Shown piece by piece: positions 1 to 8,788 of a stretch of 46,091 nt of DNA (position 1 is the first letter of the stretch; each line of letters starts with the position of its first letter). The DNA comes from Lachnospiraceae bacterium (GTDB taxonomy: Bacteria; Bacillota; Clostridia; Lachnospirales; Lachnospiraceae). A program made the translations under genes and the position numbers. Under the pieces are notes generated by a model. That model made no database searches and was not told where the DNA came from. It saw only the letters and a list, made by a program, of their open reading frames with translations. The stretch spans positions 3,982-50,072 of the forward strand of contig JAAUZC010000005.1 of assembly GCA_014804795.1 (NCBI GenBank), in the 5' to 3' direction.

Positions 1-334
1 GAATTTTTATTCTGTCTGCCAGAAGGTTTTGATCGTCTTTTGCGAGATTTGTAGTAAAACAGGGCAGTGAAGATTCCCGGACCAGTTCTTCAAACTCAAA
101 TTGGTTCGTCTGTACTAAAAATCTGGAGGCCGGTACACAGACAGACAAATTTTCTTTCAGGAACGGAATATTTATGTAATGGTCATACTGCGGATTATAA
201 GGCAGGATTGCCAGCTGGCAGAATTCGGAATCAAGGTCTTCGCGGACGGCAGGCACGCTTTTTATTGAGGACGCAATCGTCATATCGGGATATGCGGAGG
301 AAAGGACAGGAAGCACATACCATAAAGGGGCAGG
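1..334 (-). pseudogene. LysR-family regulator remnant (effector-binding domain only, cut by window edge)
   Basis: On the minus strand one frame stays open from about position 334 to the window edge. It reads like the start of a LysR substrate-binding domain: a PLWYVLPVL segment, then YPDMTI, then CQLAILPYNP, then PFLKENLSVCVP, which is the usual beta-strand/ENL-x-V-x-P pattern of that fold. A complete LysR protein would have about 90 residues with a helix-turn-helix before this point. Here that space is occupied by the aldo/keto reductase gene on the other strand, and no start codon with a ribosome binding site precedes the fragment. I therefore read it as a 5'-truncated gene that was once divergent from a neighbour. 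The family assignment rests on pattern recognition only; the left part lies outside the window. Confidence 0.5.
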
Positions 335-368
335 TGCGGTCTTTTCCTGATTTTCAGAGGAGGAAAAT

Positions 369-1382
369 ATGCAGTATACAAAACTGGGAAATTCAGATTT
401 GAATGTATCACGCATTTGTATGGGATGCATGGGGTTTGGCGATGCGGCAAACGGGCAGCATTCGTGGACGATTGATGAGGAACATTCCCGTGAGATCATA
501 AAACGGGGACTGGAACTGGGAGTTAATTTCTTTGACACAGCGATTGCATACCAGAGCGGTACCAGCGAGCAGTATGTGGGAAGGGCATTAAGGGATTTTG
601 CAAAGCGGGATGAGGTGATCGTGGCAACAAAATTCCTACCACGTACACAGGATGACATCGCGGCAGGAATCACAGGACAGCAGCATATTGGGCGTATGAT
701 AGATAAAAGCCTTGCCAATCTCGACATGGATTATGTGGATCTGTACATTTACCATATGTGGGATTACCAGACGCCGCTTTATGACATCATGGAGGGACTG
801 AACAATATCGTCAAGGCAGGAAAAGCAAGATATATCGGTATTTCCAACTGTTTTGCGTGGCAGCTTGCGAAAGCGAATGCACTGGCAGAAAAAGAGGGCT
901 TTGCAAAGTTTGTTTCCATTCAGGGGCATTACAACCTGATATTCCGTGAAGAAGAAAGGGAGATGGCAAAATTATGTGCGGAAGATAATATTGCCATGAC
1001 GCCTTACAGCGCTCTTGCAGGCGGGCGTTTGTCGAAGGCTCCCGGTGAAACATCAAAGCGTCTGGAAGAAGACAGTTATGCGAAATTCAAATATGATGCA
1101 ACTGCGAAGCAGGATGGCGTTGTGATAGAACGTGTGGCGGAACTTGCGGCAAAACATGGGGTATCTATGACGGAGATTTCTCTTGCATGGCTTCTGGCAA
1201 AGGTGACGGCTCCCGTTGTGGGCGCAACAAAACTGCACCATATTGAGGGTGCGGCCAAAGCGGTGGATTTGGTTCTTTCGGAAGAAGAAAACGCATATCT
1301 GGAAGAGGCATATGCTCCCCACGCTCTTGTGGGCGTTATGGCGCAGAATACTGCAGCGGCGGCAAAAGAGAAGCATGTATAA
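369..1382 (+). CDS. Aldo/keto reductase
   Basis: NAD(P)H-dependent aldo/keto reductase of 337 residues, the usual (beta/alpha)8-barrel length, cytoplasmic. The catalytic tetrad is visible: Asp56 and Tyr61 in the FDTAIAY stretch, Lys88 in ATKF and His129 in YIYHMW. The GISNC motif and the C-terminal VVGATK cofactor-binding segment are also present. The start is set by an AGAGGAGG ribosome binding site just upstream. It resembles the group annotated as general-stress or carbonyl reductases; the substrate cannot be told from sequence. A hairpin with a 10-bp stem follows the stop codon directly, so the gene is probably monocistronic. Confidence 0.92.
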   Translation: MQYTKLGNSDLNVSRICMGCMGFGDAANGQHSWTIDEEHSREIIKRGLELGVNFFDTAIAYQSGTSEQYVGRALRDFAKRDEVIVATKFLPRTQDDIAAGITGQQHIGRMIDKSLANLDMDYVDLYIYHMWDYQTPLYDIMEGLNNIVKAGKARYIGISNCFAWQLAKANALAEKEGFAKFVSIQGHYNLIFREEEREMAKLCAEDNIAMTPYSALAGGRLSKAPGETSKRLEEDSYAKFKYDATAKQDGVVIERVAELAAKHGVSMTEISLAWLLAKVTAPVVGATKLHHIEGAAKAVDLVLSEEENAYLEEAYAPHALVGVMAQNTAAAAKEKHV

Positions 1383-1431
1383 CCCATCTCAGATAAGCTA
1401 AAGAACTGTGAAGCGTAAAGAGATGGGTTTT
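1381..1431 (+). terminator. Hairpin terminator after the aldo/keto reductase
   Basis: Arms 1381-1390 (AACCCATCTC) and 1420-1429 (GAGATGGGTT) are perfectly complementary across a 29-nt loop and are followed by a short T run. It overlaps the longest possible 5' end of the next reading frame, which argues that the next gene starts further downstream, at 1465 or 1477. Confidence 0.55.
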
Positions 1432-1464
1432 CTACCGGAAATCAAAAAATATAGGGGAAAAAGG

Positions 1465-2532
1465 ATGGTATTTTTGATGAAAAGAAAACTTTTTATATCT
1501 ATTTTGCCTGTGGTAATGACTGCATTGCTGCTTGCCGGATGTGGGCAGACGAATGATACTTCTTCAGGGGACAGACAGCCTGTGCAGGGCAGTGAAAATA
1601 TAAAACAGGAAAATGCGGAGAGTCTTATGGCAGTTTATGAAGCGCTTGATGCGTCTCCGTCCGGCAGGATTGCAATAAAATTGTCTACGGGAGAGCCGGG
1701 GAGTAATTACCTGCGTACTGATTTAATCGGGGATTTTGTCATGTCTTTTGATGATCCGACTATAGTAGAATGTAACACGGCATATGGTGGTTCCCGGTCC
1801 AATACGGCAATGCATTATCAGGTGGCTGAAGATCATGGTTATACCGCCATTGCGAATGTAGATATCATGGACGAAAACGGTTCTATGACTCTCGATGTGA
1901 AGGGCGGGGATAATCTGACGAAAAATTATGTGGGAGAGAATTTTGCCAATTATGATTACTACGTGATCTTATCCCATTTTAAAGGTCATGCAATGGCCGG
2001 TTTTGGAGGCGCAATTAAAAATATTTCTATCGGGATCGCTTCTTCAGAAGGAAAAGCTCATATTCACAGCGGTGGTACAGGTGGCAGTATGTGGGGCGGT
2101 GATCAGGATGCTTTTCTGGAATCCATGGCAGAAGCCGGAAAGTCCGTTGTAGATTATCTGAACGGGAATATCCTGTATATCAATGTAATGAACCGGTTGT
2201 CTGTAGATTGTGATTGTGACGGAAGTCCGTCAGAGCCGGATATGCATGATATCGGTATTCTGGCTTCTTTTGATCCTGTAGCGTTAGATCAGGCGTGTGT
2301 TGATCTTGTATATAAGGCAGAGGACGGACAATCCCTGATAAACCGTATTGAGTCCCGCAATGGACTGCATACGCTGGAACAGGCAGAAAAGATCGGGCAT
2401 GGTGCTGGGAAGCGTTGTATCTGTGTTTTTGAAAGATTACATTCACAATGCTTTTCGCTCCATGGAGAAAAGAAGCTGGGAATTGCGGGGATTTTTGCGG
2501 GGAGTGCTGGTGCGTGTTTTCTATCACCATAA
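1465..2532 (+). CDS. DUF362-domain lipoprotein, 3' end out of frame (deletion fusion)
   Basis: Secreted lipoprotein with a DUF362-type domain. The N-terminus has a charged start, a hydrophobic stretch and the lipobox LLAGC, so it is probably anchored to the outer face of the membrane. The body carries DUF362 features: the SHFKGH and GGAIKN segments, then a CDCDGSPSEPDMHDIG stretch and FDPVALDQACVDL. The family is widespread in clostridia and often described as Fe-S or ferredoxin linked; its function is not established. The start at 1465 or the in-frame ATG at 1477 fits better than the longer frame, which would overlap the upstream terminator. After TLEQAEKIGHG (near 2400) the sequence no longer looks like DUF362. 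The last 43 or so codons read out of frame through a permease gene, so the natural C-terminus is lost. Confidence 0.7.
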   Translation: MVFLMKRKLFISILPVVMTALLLAGCGQTNDTSSGDRQPVQGSENIKQENAESLMAVYEALDASPSGRIAIKLSTGEPGSNYLRTDLIGDFVMSFDDPTIVECNTAYGGSRSNTAMHYQVAEDHGYTAIANVDIMDENGSMTLDVKGGDNLTKNYVGENFANYDYYVILSHFKGHAMAGFGGAIKNISIGIASSEGKAHIHSGGTGGSMWGGDQDAFLESMAEAGKSVVDYLNGNILYINVMNRLSVDCDCDGSPSEPDMHDIGILASFDPVALDQACVDLVYKAEDGQSLINRIESRNGLHTLEQAEKIGHGAGKRCICVFERLHSQCFSLHGEKKLGIAGIFAGSAGACFLSP

Positions 2533-2995
2533 ATCCTTTTTTGATTTCAGTGGATTTGATGAACCGAAAAACAGGGATAGCGATCCGAATCTTTTCCTGC
2601 GTTTTCTCAAGAATTTTGGCAGGAATGTAAAAGCAACCGGGCTGTACTTTTTTATTGGTATTGTATTATCCGCACTTTTTCAACGATATGTTCCGGCGGA
2701 ATTTGTCAGCCGTTTGTTTGGAGAAAATGAGGGTTTCGGAGTATTGATGGCGGCGACGATCGGGGTTCCGTTATATGCCTGTGGCGGCGGTACAATTCCG
2801 CTTTTGCAGGCATGGCTGTATGATGGAATGAGCATGGGAAGTGCCGCGGCATTTATGATAACAGGTCCTGCAACAAAGATTACAAATATGGGTGCCGTAA
2901 AGATTGTGTTGGGAATCAGGCGGTTTATATTATATATTGCGTATGTAATCCTGTTTTCACTTTTGACAGGGTTGGTGGTGAATGCCGTTATCTAA
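2399..2995 (+). pseudogene. ArsP/DUF318-type permease, N-terminal half missing
   Basis: About 198 residues with the C-terminal half of a COG0701-type permease. The YACGGGTIPLL motif, the AFMITGPATKI motif and three to four hydrophobic segments are present. Complete members are about 300-350 residues and start with a matching N-terminal bundle, which is absent. The frame opens inside the end of the DUF362 gene, and the ATG at 2399 has no ribosome binding site. The simplest reading is a deletion that joined the 3' part of DUF362 to the middle of the permease gene. A shortened protein could still be made, but transport activity is doubtful. Substrates of intact relatives include organoarsenicals; for this one nothing can be said. 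Confidence 0.65.
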
Positions 2996-3035
2996 ATTTT
3001 TATCGCCAATGCGGCAACCGAAACCATAGCGCCAT

Positions 3036-3308
3036 TTACTTTACGGGCTTTTCGGCGGATCTCACAGTATTTGGTGTGTTTATAATGAGTATTTCAAAAA
3101 CGGCAGCGAGGTCAAAATCATTACCCGATTTCCGGGTGGTTTTGATATCTGATAGAACAGAAGGGTTGCTTTGAGAATCAGCAGCCATAACAGAACAAGC
3201 CAGATAGGATGCAATTCCCATAAGGATATACAGAATCGTCCACACAACCGGAAACAACCAGCCCGGCGGAGCCAGGGCCGGTTTAGTGATTGAATTAAAA
3301 GTTTCCAT
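3036..3308 (-). pseudogene. TspO/MBR family fragment
   Basis: A minus-strand frame beginning METFNSITKPALAPPGW continues with LFPVVWTILYILMGIASYL, the signature first half of TspO/MBR tryptophan-rich sensory proteins (helix 1-2 region with PPGW and VWTILY). Intact TspO is about 150 residues with five helices. Here the first helix and everything after about residue 40 are missing; from about position 3189 downwards the sequence becomes a hydrophilic tail that I do not recognise, ending at a stop at 3036. It abuts the 3' end of the AraC gene on the same strand. I read it as a remnant. Confidence 0.6.
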
Positions 3309-4440
3309 ACTCCTTCGGCGTACAATCATAATACTTTTTAAAAGCCCGGTAAAAGCTGCTTAAGTTTGCAAAGCCGATTTCTGAGGAGATATCTTCCATA
3401 GAGGCGTTTGGAGATGTGAGCATCCGGGCTGCTTTTTGCATCCGCAGGTCTGTTTGAAGCTGGGAAAAGCTTTTGCCGGTAACTGAGTGTAAAATGCGGA
3501 TGATCTGGCGTGTGCTGTATCCGAACTGCGCTGCCAGTTCTTCAATTGTCAGCGCCTCAAAATGTGTCTCCAGAAAGCGCAGGATGCCCGCAAACTGACT
3601 ATTCCAGTGGAAACTGTTATGACGGGATATCCGGGCAGTATCTTCATATCCCTGGAGCAGAAACAGGAAAAAAGTGCTCATTAAAGAATTTACAATCTGT
3701 GTGCTGTATACTCCATTGCGGTTGTATTCTTTGTAAATGGTATAGAGCAGAGATTCCAAAGAGGTATCACATCCTGTATCAAACAGAAGGTAAGAGGTAT
3801 TACTTTCCCCGGACAAAGCCCGTCGGAAGAAAAAGGACATAAGGTTTTGTGAGGACAGATGTGTCCAGAATACTTTGGAGAAAGTGCTCTGCCGGATCAT
3901 GAAAAAGAAAGCATTCGTATCATCATTTGGGCAGGTACAGGCTTTATTGATGCCGGGCGGAATAAAGAGAACAGAGCCGGCTTTCAGGGTAAGGTTCTCC
4001 TGCTCAAACATGACCAGCATTTCTCCGGTAAAAACATAGTAGATCAGAAAGTATTCGTCTGCATTCCAATAAGCAGGGAGATAGCGGAAGAAGCGACCTG
4101 CTGTAATATCCTGCTGATATCCGAAAAATTTTGATTCACCGGGAGCCTCAAACAGAGAAAAAAGCCTGTTTTGAACGTCAGGATTAGCTTTATGTCCTGT
4201 CAATTCCCTGCTGATGGAGATGATTTCAGCGTTATTAAGAAGGGAAGGAATGTCGTCAAAAGATATCTCAAGGAGCGGCTCTTTCTCGTATTGTTCCATC
4301 ATCCAGGACATATATCTGCTCATTTCTTCCGGAGTCAATACATGGCAGGGATCCATCTTGCTTAAGTTATAATAGTATCTTAGTGCTTTCTCCAACTTTG
4401 TGATAGAAAAACAATGCATCAGTTCATCCGAATTTGCCAT
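3295..4440 (-). CDS. AraC-family transcriptional regulator (divergent from GH78)
   Basis: A 381-residue regulator. The middle (about residues 120-180) is a cupin-like sensor with YFLIYYVFTGEMLVMF and a glycine-containing LKAGSVLFIPPG turn. The last 100 residues hold the two helix-turn-helix motifs, the second being the IGFANLSSFYRAFKKYYDCTPKEY consensus segment. The start has a GGAG ribosome binding site about 7 nt upstream. It is divergent from the rhamnosidase gene at 4577, and the 136-bp gap carries two TGTCACTTA repeats 21 bp apart, the classic geometry of AraC sites. It is therefore the probable activator of the rhamnosidase/kinase pair, sensing an imported sugar (inferred). Confidence 0.88.
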   Translation of the reverse strand: MANSDELMHCFSITKLEKALRYYYNLSKMDPCHVLTPEEMSRYMSWMMEQYEKEPLLEISFDDIPSLLNNAEIISISRELTGHKANPDVQNRLFSLFEAPGESKFFGYQQDITAGRFFRYLPAYWNADEYFLIYYVFTGEMLVMFEQENLTLKAGSVLFIPPGINKACTCPNDDTNAFFFMIRQSTFSKVFWTHLSSQNLMSFFFRRALSGESNTSYLLFDTGCDTSLESLLYTIYKEYNRNGVYSTQIVNSLMSTFFLFLLQGYEDTARISRHNSFHWNSQFAGILRFLETHFEALTIEELAAQFGYSTRQIIRILHSVTGKSFSQLQTDLRMQKAARMLTSPNASMEDISSEIGFANLSSFYRAFKKYYDCTPKEYGNF

Positions 4441-4463
4441 AAATACTTCTCCATGTTAAAAAA

Positions 4464-4493
4464 TGTCACTTAAAGATAATTACCTGTCACTTA
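4464..4493 (+). promoter_or_regulatory. Two direct half-sites, probable AraC operator
   Basis: The 9-mer TGTCACTTA occurs at 4464-4472 and again at 4485-4493 in the same orientation, 21 bp apart (two helical turns). AraC-type regulators bind direct half-sites at this spacing. The pair lies between the AraC gene and the GH78 gene, about 85 bp before the GH78 start. Confidence 0.55.
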
Positions 4494-4576
4494 TAGTACT
4501 ATGTTTTTTACCGGATTTCAAGTATGCTTATGACAGAAAAAAGGATGCACGTTAAAATAGGCAGGAAGGAGTATTG

Positions 4577-7165
4577 ATGAAAGCAACTCGTTTAAGAACG
4601 AATCATATAAAAAATCCGCTGGGAATTGATATCCGGCAGCCTGTGCTGTCATGGATTGTTTCAGAAGGAATCAGCCAGGGTGCATATGAGGTGTCTGCGT
4701 ATTGTGACAGAGCAAGAGTATGGTCTACAGGGAAAGTGAACAGCCCGCAAATGCAGGTGAAATACGAAGGCCCGGCAAAGAGCAGGGCCAGGATCATATG
4801 GAAGGTAACTGTCTGGGATGAAAAGGATTTGCAGGGGGAGGAGAGTGCGGAGGCTTATTTTGAGTATGCTTTTTTGGAAAGAACAGATTTCAAAGCTGCA
4901 TGGATCAATCCGGAGATAGCGGATATCAACCCGGAAGATAGACAACCGGCCTCTTATTTAGTAAAAGAATTTGATTTACATAATATAGGGGGTACGGGAA
5001 AAGGAAATGAAGTTTCCGGCGGAGGCAATGCGAGGATATATGCTTCCGCACATGGAGTATACAGCCTGCGAATGAACGGGAGACGGGTGACAGGTAATGT
5101 TTTAAGTCCGGGAACCAGCGAATACTGGTTTCGCATGCCCTATCAGACTTTTGATGTAACGGGATATCTGGCAGATGGGAAGAATAAGATTGAGGTAATT
5201 TTGGGGGATGGCTGGTATCGGGGATGTAATGGAAATACGGGAACCAGAAATGTATTTGGGAAAAGCCTGGCGTTTTGGATGCAGTTGGAGGTGGATGGAA
5301 AGACAGTGGCTGTTACAGACGAAAGCTGGCAGGCATCTCAGGATGGCCCCGTTTATTTCAACGATATTCAGTTGGGAGAAAAAGTAGATGCGAGAAAGGA
5401 ACCAAACATTTTCCATCCTGTGAAGGTCGAGGATATTGGATGTGAAACCATGCTCTGTACCAATTCTGTGCCGGTTCTGGAGAAGGAACAATTCAGGGCA
5501 AAACTGATAAAGACTCCGGATGGCGGTCAGGTTCTGGATTTCGGACAGAATATGTCCGGCTATGTTTCTTTCCGGCTTCAGGCAAAAGCAGGGCAGAAAA
5601 TTAAAATGACCCATGGAGAATATCTGGATGCGGGAGGCAATTTCTCTGATGAAAATCTGAAAACCATCGGGAGAAAAGAGGAGCTGCATCAGGTGATAGA
5701 GTATACCTGTAAGGAAGGAGAAAATGTTTATTGTCCTTCACTGTGTATATTCGGTTTCCAGATGGTCAGGGTGGAGACGGATATAGAGATTGACGGGAGT
5801 GAGTTCATTGCCCATGCGGTGTATTCGGATATCAGGCAGACAGCTGACTTTGTCTGTGATAATGAGCTGGTAAACAGGCTGGTGCGGAATACTGTATGGA
5901 GCCAGAAATCAAATTTCGTGGATATTCCCATGGACTGTCCTCAGAGGGAGAGGAGCGGCTGGGCCGGGGACGCAGGGGTATTTGCGGATACCGGTATTAC
6001 ACTGATGGACGGATATCCGGTATTTAGGCGGTGGCTGGATGAGATGAAGGTAGATCAGTATGAGGACGGTCGGGTCTACAATTTTGCGCCTCGCAGAAGT
6101 CCCGTGAAAAATAAATTTGATGAGGCTTATGACGGCTCCTGCGCATGGGGAGACGCGGTCATCATCATTCCCTATGCTATGTATCAGTTGACTGGGGATG
6201 AAGATATTCTGAGAGAAAACTACGATATGATGAAGCGCTGGATTGACTATGTGGAGAAAAAGGGACATAAGCACCGCTTTTTCAACCGTTTCAGAAAGAA
6301 TCCATATAAAAACTATGTGATTGATACAGGCATCCATTGGGGAGAATGGCTGGAGCCGGATATCCCCATGCAGGAGTCCGTCAAAGCGATGTTGCTCCAC
6401 GGCGTGCCGGATATTGCCACGGCGTATTATGCGTACAGCAGCAAAATGATGGCCGAGATTGCCGATATATTGGGCAGGACGGAGGATGCTGGGCATTATA
6501 AAGAGCTGGCGGAAAATGCAACAAAGGCATATAATTTTCTGGAAGTGAAGGATGGGCATATTTCTTCCGACAGGCAGTGTAGGTATGTACGTCCTCTGTA
6601 CATGGGGCTTTTATCGGAGAAGGATGCAAGAACAGCGGCAAAGGATCTGAATGATCTGGTGATCAGAAACAATTATCATCTGAATACGGGATTTCTGACT
6701 ACGCCCTGGCTCTGTCAGGTTTTGGCTGACTATGGGTATGTGGAGACTGCTTATAAAGTACTTCTTCAGGAGGATACGCCGGGCTGGCTGTTTGCGGTGA
6801 AAAACGGAGCGACCACCATATGGGAGTCCTGGGAGGGACATTTTGGCGATATCGGCGTTGCTTCCCTGAACCATTATTCCAAGGGAGCGGTGGTTTCATG
6901 GCTGATTGGAGGAATCTGCGGTATTCATGTGCAGGGGCAGGAAATAACGATTCAGCCGAAACCCTGCAGGCTCATGAAATATGCGGAGAGTACCTTTGAC
7001 TCTCCTGCGGGGATGGTGAAGAGCCGCTGGGAGTACCGGGGAGAACAGGTGGAATATACGGTGGAGATACCTGCTAATACCAGGGCGAGGTTCATTGCAC
7101 CGGACGGAACGGAGCGGGAACTGCAGGTGGGACTAAATAAATTTTATGCGTTATCGGCAGGGTAA
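4577..7165 (+). CDS. GH78 alpha-L-rhamnosidase
   Basis: Hydrolyses terminal alpha-L-rhamnosyl residues by the inverting GH78 mechanism. At 862 residues it has the usual layout: N-terminal beta domains, an RhaB-N like jelly roll, an (alpha/alpha)6 catalytic barrel and a C-terminal beta domain. The active-site block MDCPQRERSGWAGD gives Asp453, Glu458 and Asp465; the general base is Glu750 in TTIWESWEG. No signal peptide is visible, so the enzyme is cytoplasmic and would need imported substrate. I choose ATG 4577 over the upstream TTG because AGGAAGGA lies 7-8 nt before it. A Gly/Asn-rich stretch near residues 138-150 interrupts the jelly-roll region. A PfkB kinase gene follows 23 nt after the stop and is probably cotranscribed. 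Confidence 0.92.
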   Translation: MKATRLRTNHIKNPLGIDIRQPVLSWIVSEGISQGAYEVSAYCDRARVWSTGKVNSPQMQVKYEGPAKSRARIIWKVTVWDEKDLQGEESAEAYFEYAFLERTDFKAAWINPEIADINPEDRQPASYLVKEFDLHNIGGTGKGNEVSGGGNARIYASAHGVYSLRMNGRRVTGNVLSPGTSEYWFRMPYQTFDVTGYLADGKNKIEVILGDGWYRGCNGNTGTRNVFGKSLAFWMQLEVDGKTVAVTDESWQASQDGPVYFNDIQLGEKVDARKEPNIFHPVKVEDIGCETMLCTNSVPVLEKEQFRAKLIKTPDGGQVLDFGQNMSGYVSFRLQAKAGQKIKMTHGEYLDAGGNFSDENLKTIGRKEELHQVIEYTCKEGENVYCPSLCIFGFQMVRVETDIEIDGSEFIAHAVYSDIRQTADFVCDNELVNRLVRNTVWSQKSNFVDIPMDCPQRERSGWAGDAGVFADTGITLMDGYPVFRRWLDEMKVDQYEDGRVYNFAPRRSPVKNKFDEAYDGSCAWGDAVIIIPYAMYQLTGDEDILRENYDMMKRWIDYVEKKGHKHRFFNRFRKNPYKNYVIDTGIHWGEWLEPDIPMQESVKAMLLHGVPDIATAYYAYSSKMMAEIADILGRTEDAGHYKELAENATKAYNFLEVKDGHISSDRQCRYVRPLYMGLLSEKDARTAAKDLNDLVIRNNYHLNTGFLTTPWLCQVLADYGYVETAYKVLLQEDTPGWLFAVKNGATTIWESWEGHFGDIGVASLNHYSKGAVVSWLIGGICGIHVQGQEITIQPKPCRLMKYAESTFDSPAGMVKSRWEYRGEQVEYTVEIPANTRARFIAPDGTERELQVGLNKFYALSAG

Positions 7166-7188
7166 TCTGTGCAAAAAAGAGGATGGGA

Positions 7189-8073
7189 ATGAAGATATTG
7201 AATTTTGGGTCGATGAATCTGGACTACGTTTATCAGGTGGAGCATTTTGTGCAGCCGGGGGAGACTTTGGCTGCTCTGGAGCAGAAAGCCGGGCCTGGGG
7301 GAAAAGGGTTGAATCAATCCATTGCCATGGCAAGGGCGGGTGCCGAGATATGGCATGCAGGCTGTGTTGGTATCGGCGGTGAAAGGCTGGAACAGCTTTT
7401 GAAGGAGAATCAGGTTCACACGGAATATTTGAGGAGGACGGATGAAATTCAGGGGAATGCAGTTATTCAGGTAAACCCTTCGGGGGAAAACTGCATTCTT
7501 CTCTATGGCGGATCAAACCGGGCGATCATTCCAAAGCAGATAACGGAGACAATTGAGAATTTTGAAGCCGGAGATTATCTGGTTTTGCAGAATGAGATCA
7601 GCTGTCTGGAGAAAATAGTTGAGGAAGCGGCGAAGAAGGGGTTGAGAATTGTACTGAATCCGTCTCCCTTTGAAGAGAATTTGCACAATCTGGATTATCA
7701 TAAGCTTTCATGGCTGCTTGTAAACGAGATAGAGGCAAGCCAGCTGACGGGAAAGAGCGAGCCGGACAAGGTATGGAGCTGTCTTCATGCGGAGTATCCG
7801 AAACTGAATGTGGTCATGACGATGGGATCGCAGGGAGCTTGGTGTTTTACACTCCGGGAAAGGATATTTCAGCCTGCCATTCAGGTAAAGGCGGTGGATA
7901 CCACTGCGGCGGGAGATACCTTTACGGGATATTTCCTGCGGGGTGTAACAATAGGTGAAAATTTGCGGGAATGTATGAAACAGGCGGCTGTGGCAGCTGC
8001 TTTGAGTGTAGCAAGGACAGGAGCGTCTGATTCTATTCCTTATTGGGATGAGGTGGAGAAACATCTGAAATAG
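7189..8073 (+). CDS. PfkB/ribokinase-family sugar kinase
   Basis: A 294-residue carbohydrate kinase of the ribokinase fold that transfers phosphate from ATP to a sugar or nucleoside. Visible are the N-terminal GSMNLD strand, the PGGKGLNQSIAMARAG signature 1, and the C-terminal DTTAAGDTFTGYF signature 2 with the catalytic Asp in AAGD. ATG 7189 is preferred over 7183 because AAGAGG then sits 6 nt upstream. It directly follows the rhamnosidase and is convergent with the TetR gene. The substrate is not determinable; ribose or another released sugar is possible. No ribulokinase of the FGGY type was found in the window, so a role in arabinose metabolism cannot be excluded but is not supported. Confidence 0.85.
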   Translation: MKILNFGSMNLDYVYQVEHFVQPGETLAALEQKAGPGGKGLNQSIAMARAGAEIWHAGCVGIGGERLEQLLKENQVHTEYLRRTDEIQGNAVIQVNPSGENCILLYGGSNRAIIPKQITETIENFEAGDYLVLQNEISCLEKIVEEAAKKGLRIVLNPSPFEENLHNLDYHKLSWLLVNEIEASQLTGKSEPDKVWSCLHAEYPKLNVVMTMGSQGAWCFTLRERIFQPAIQVKAVDTTAAGDTFTGYFLRGVTIGENLRECMKQAAVAAALSVARTGASDSIPYWDEVEKHLK

Positions 8074-8089
8074 AGAACAGGGCTCCCAG

Positions 8090-8644
8090 CTATACCGCTG
8101 GACGATTCCGCAGAATGATTTCTGTCAGTCTCTCCGGCGTTTCCGGACAGCCGCGGCGAAGCCATTGGCTGAGAACGGAGATGAAGCCGGCTTTGAAAAA
8201 GGAAAAGTGATACCACATTTCATCCTCATCGATTGTGCCGAAGTGCTCCAGCATATAGGGTTTTGCAGCATATTCCCATAACAAAGAAAAGCTTTCACTC
8301 GCCTCTGCGGTATAGTGGGTTAAGTAAATATCAAAAAAAGTATGATGCTCTTTGACATAGCCGATCATCTGTGCCATACTGTCAGGCGCAAGAAAAAAAT
8401 CAATGACATTGCTGTGGTTTTCCATCATTTCTCCCACTTCTTTCATCATTTTCCGTCCCATTTTATCGATCAGATCATGTATATCCAGATAGTGCAGATA
8501 AAAAGAGGAACGATTGATGTGGGCCGCTTCGCAGATGGCCCGCACAGTTACCTTATGGAGCTCTTTTTCCTGTGCCAGGGATAGAAGCGTATCCTGAATC
8601 AGTTTTTCGGTATCCTGGTATCGTTGATTGTTTTTGGTATTCAT
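8090..8644 (-). CDS. TetR/AcrR-family transcriptional regulator
   Basis: A 184-residue TetR-type regulator. Residues about 10-55 form the DNA-binding domain, with VTVRAICEAAHINRSSFYLH as the helix-turn-helix and the typical FYLHYLDIHDLI extension. The C-terminal ligand domain is helical. The longest frame starts at 8740, but the family begins close to MNTKNNQRYQDTEKLI, and a GGAG lies about 14 nt before that ATG, so I use 8644. The gene is divergent from the GPH symporter at 8789; the gap has an imperfect dyad of AAACGAAAC and GTTTGGTTT that could be its operator. It probably controls that symporter. Confidence 0.82.
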   Translation of the reverse strand: MNTKNNQRYQDTEKLIQDTLLSLAQEKELHKVTVRAICEAAHINRSSFYLHYLDIHDLIDKMGRKMMKEVGEMMENHSNVIDFFLAPDSMAQMIGYVKEHHTFFDIYLTHYTAEASESFSLLWEYAAKPYMLEHFGTIDEDEMWYHFSFFKAGFISVLSQWLRRGCPETPERLTEIILRNRPAV

Positions 8645-8788
8645 ATCATATTCATCTCCATTAAAACAACACATGTTTATAAAATGATGGCTGACTTTTG
8701 CTGATGAGCTTATTATAATAGGTTTAGATAAACGAAACAAGAGTTGCTTTAATAGTTTGGTTTGTTTGAATGGACAGGGAGGTATAGA

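Noticed and set aside
67-402. 111-codon plus-strand frame before the aldo/keto reductase
   Set aside because: Its translation looks random, it overlaps the true start and ribosome binding site of the reductase, and the opposite strand carries the LysR-like pattern.
1408-1464. Extended N-terminus of the DUF362 lipoprotein
   Set aside because: It would start inside the terminator hairpin and put charged residues before the signal peptide.
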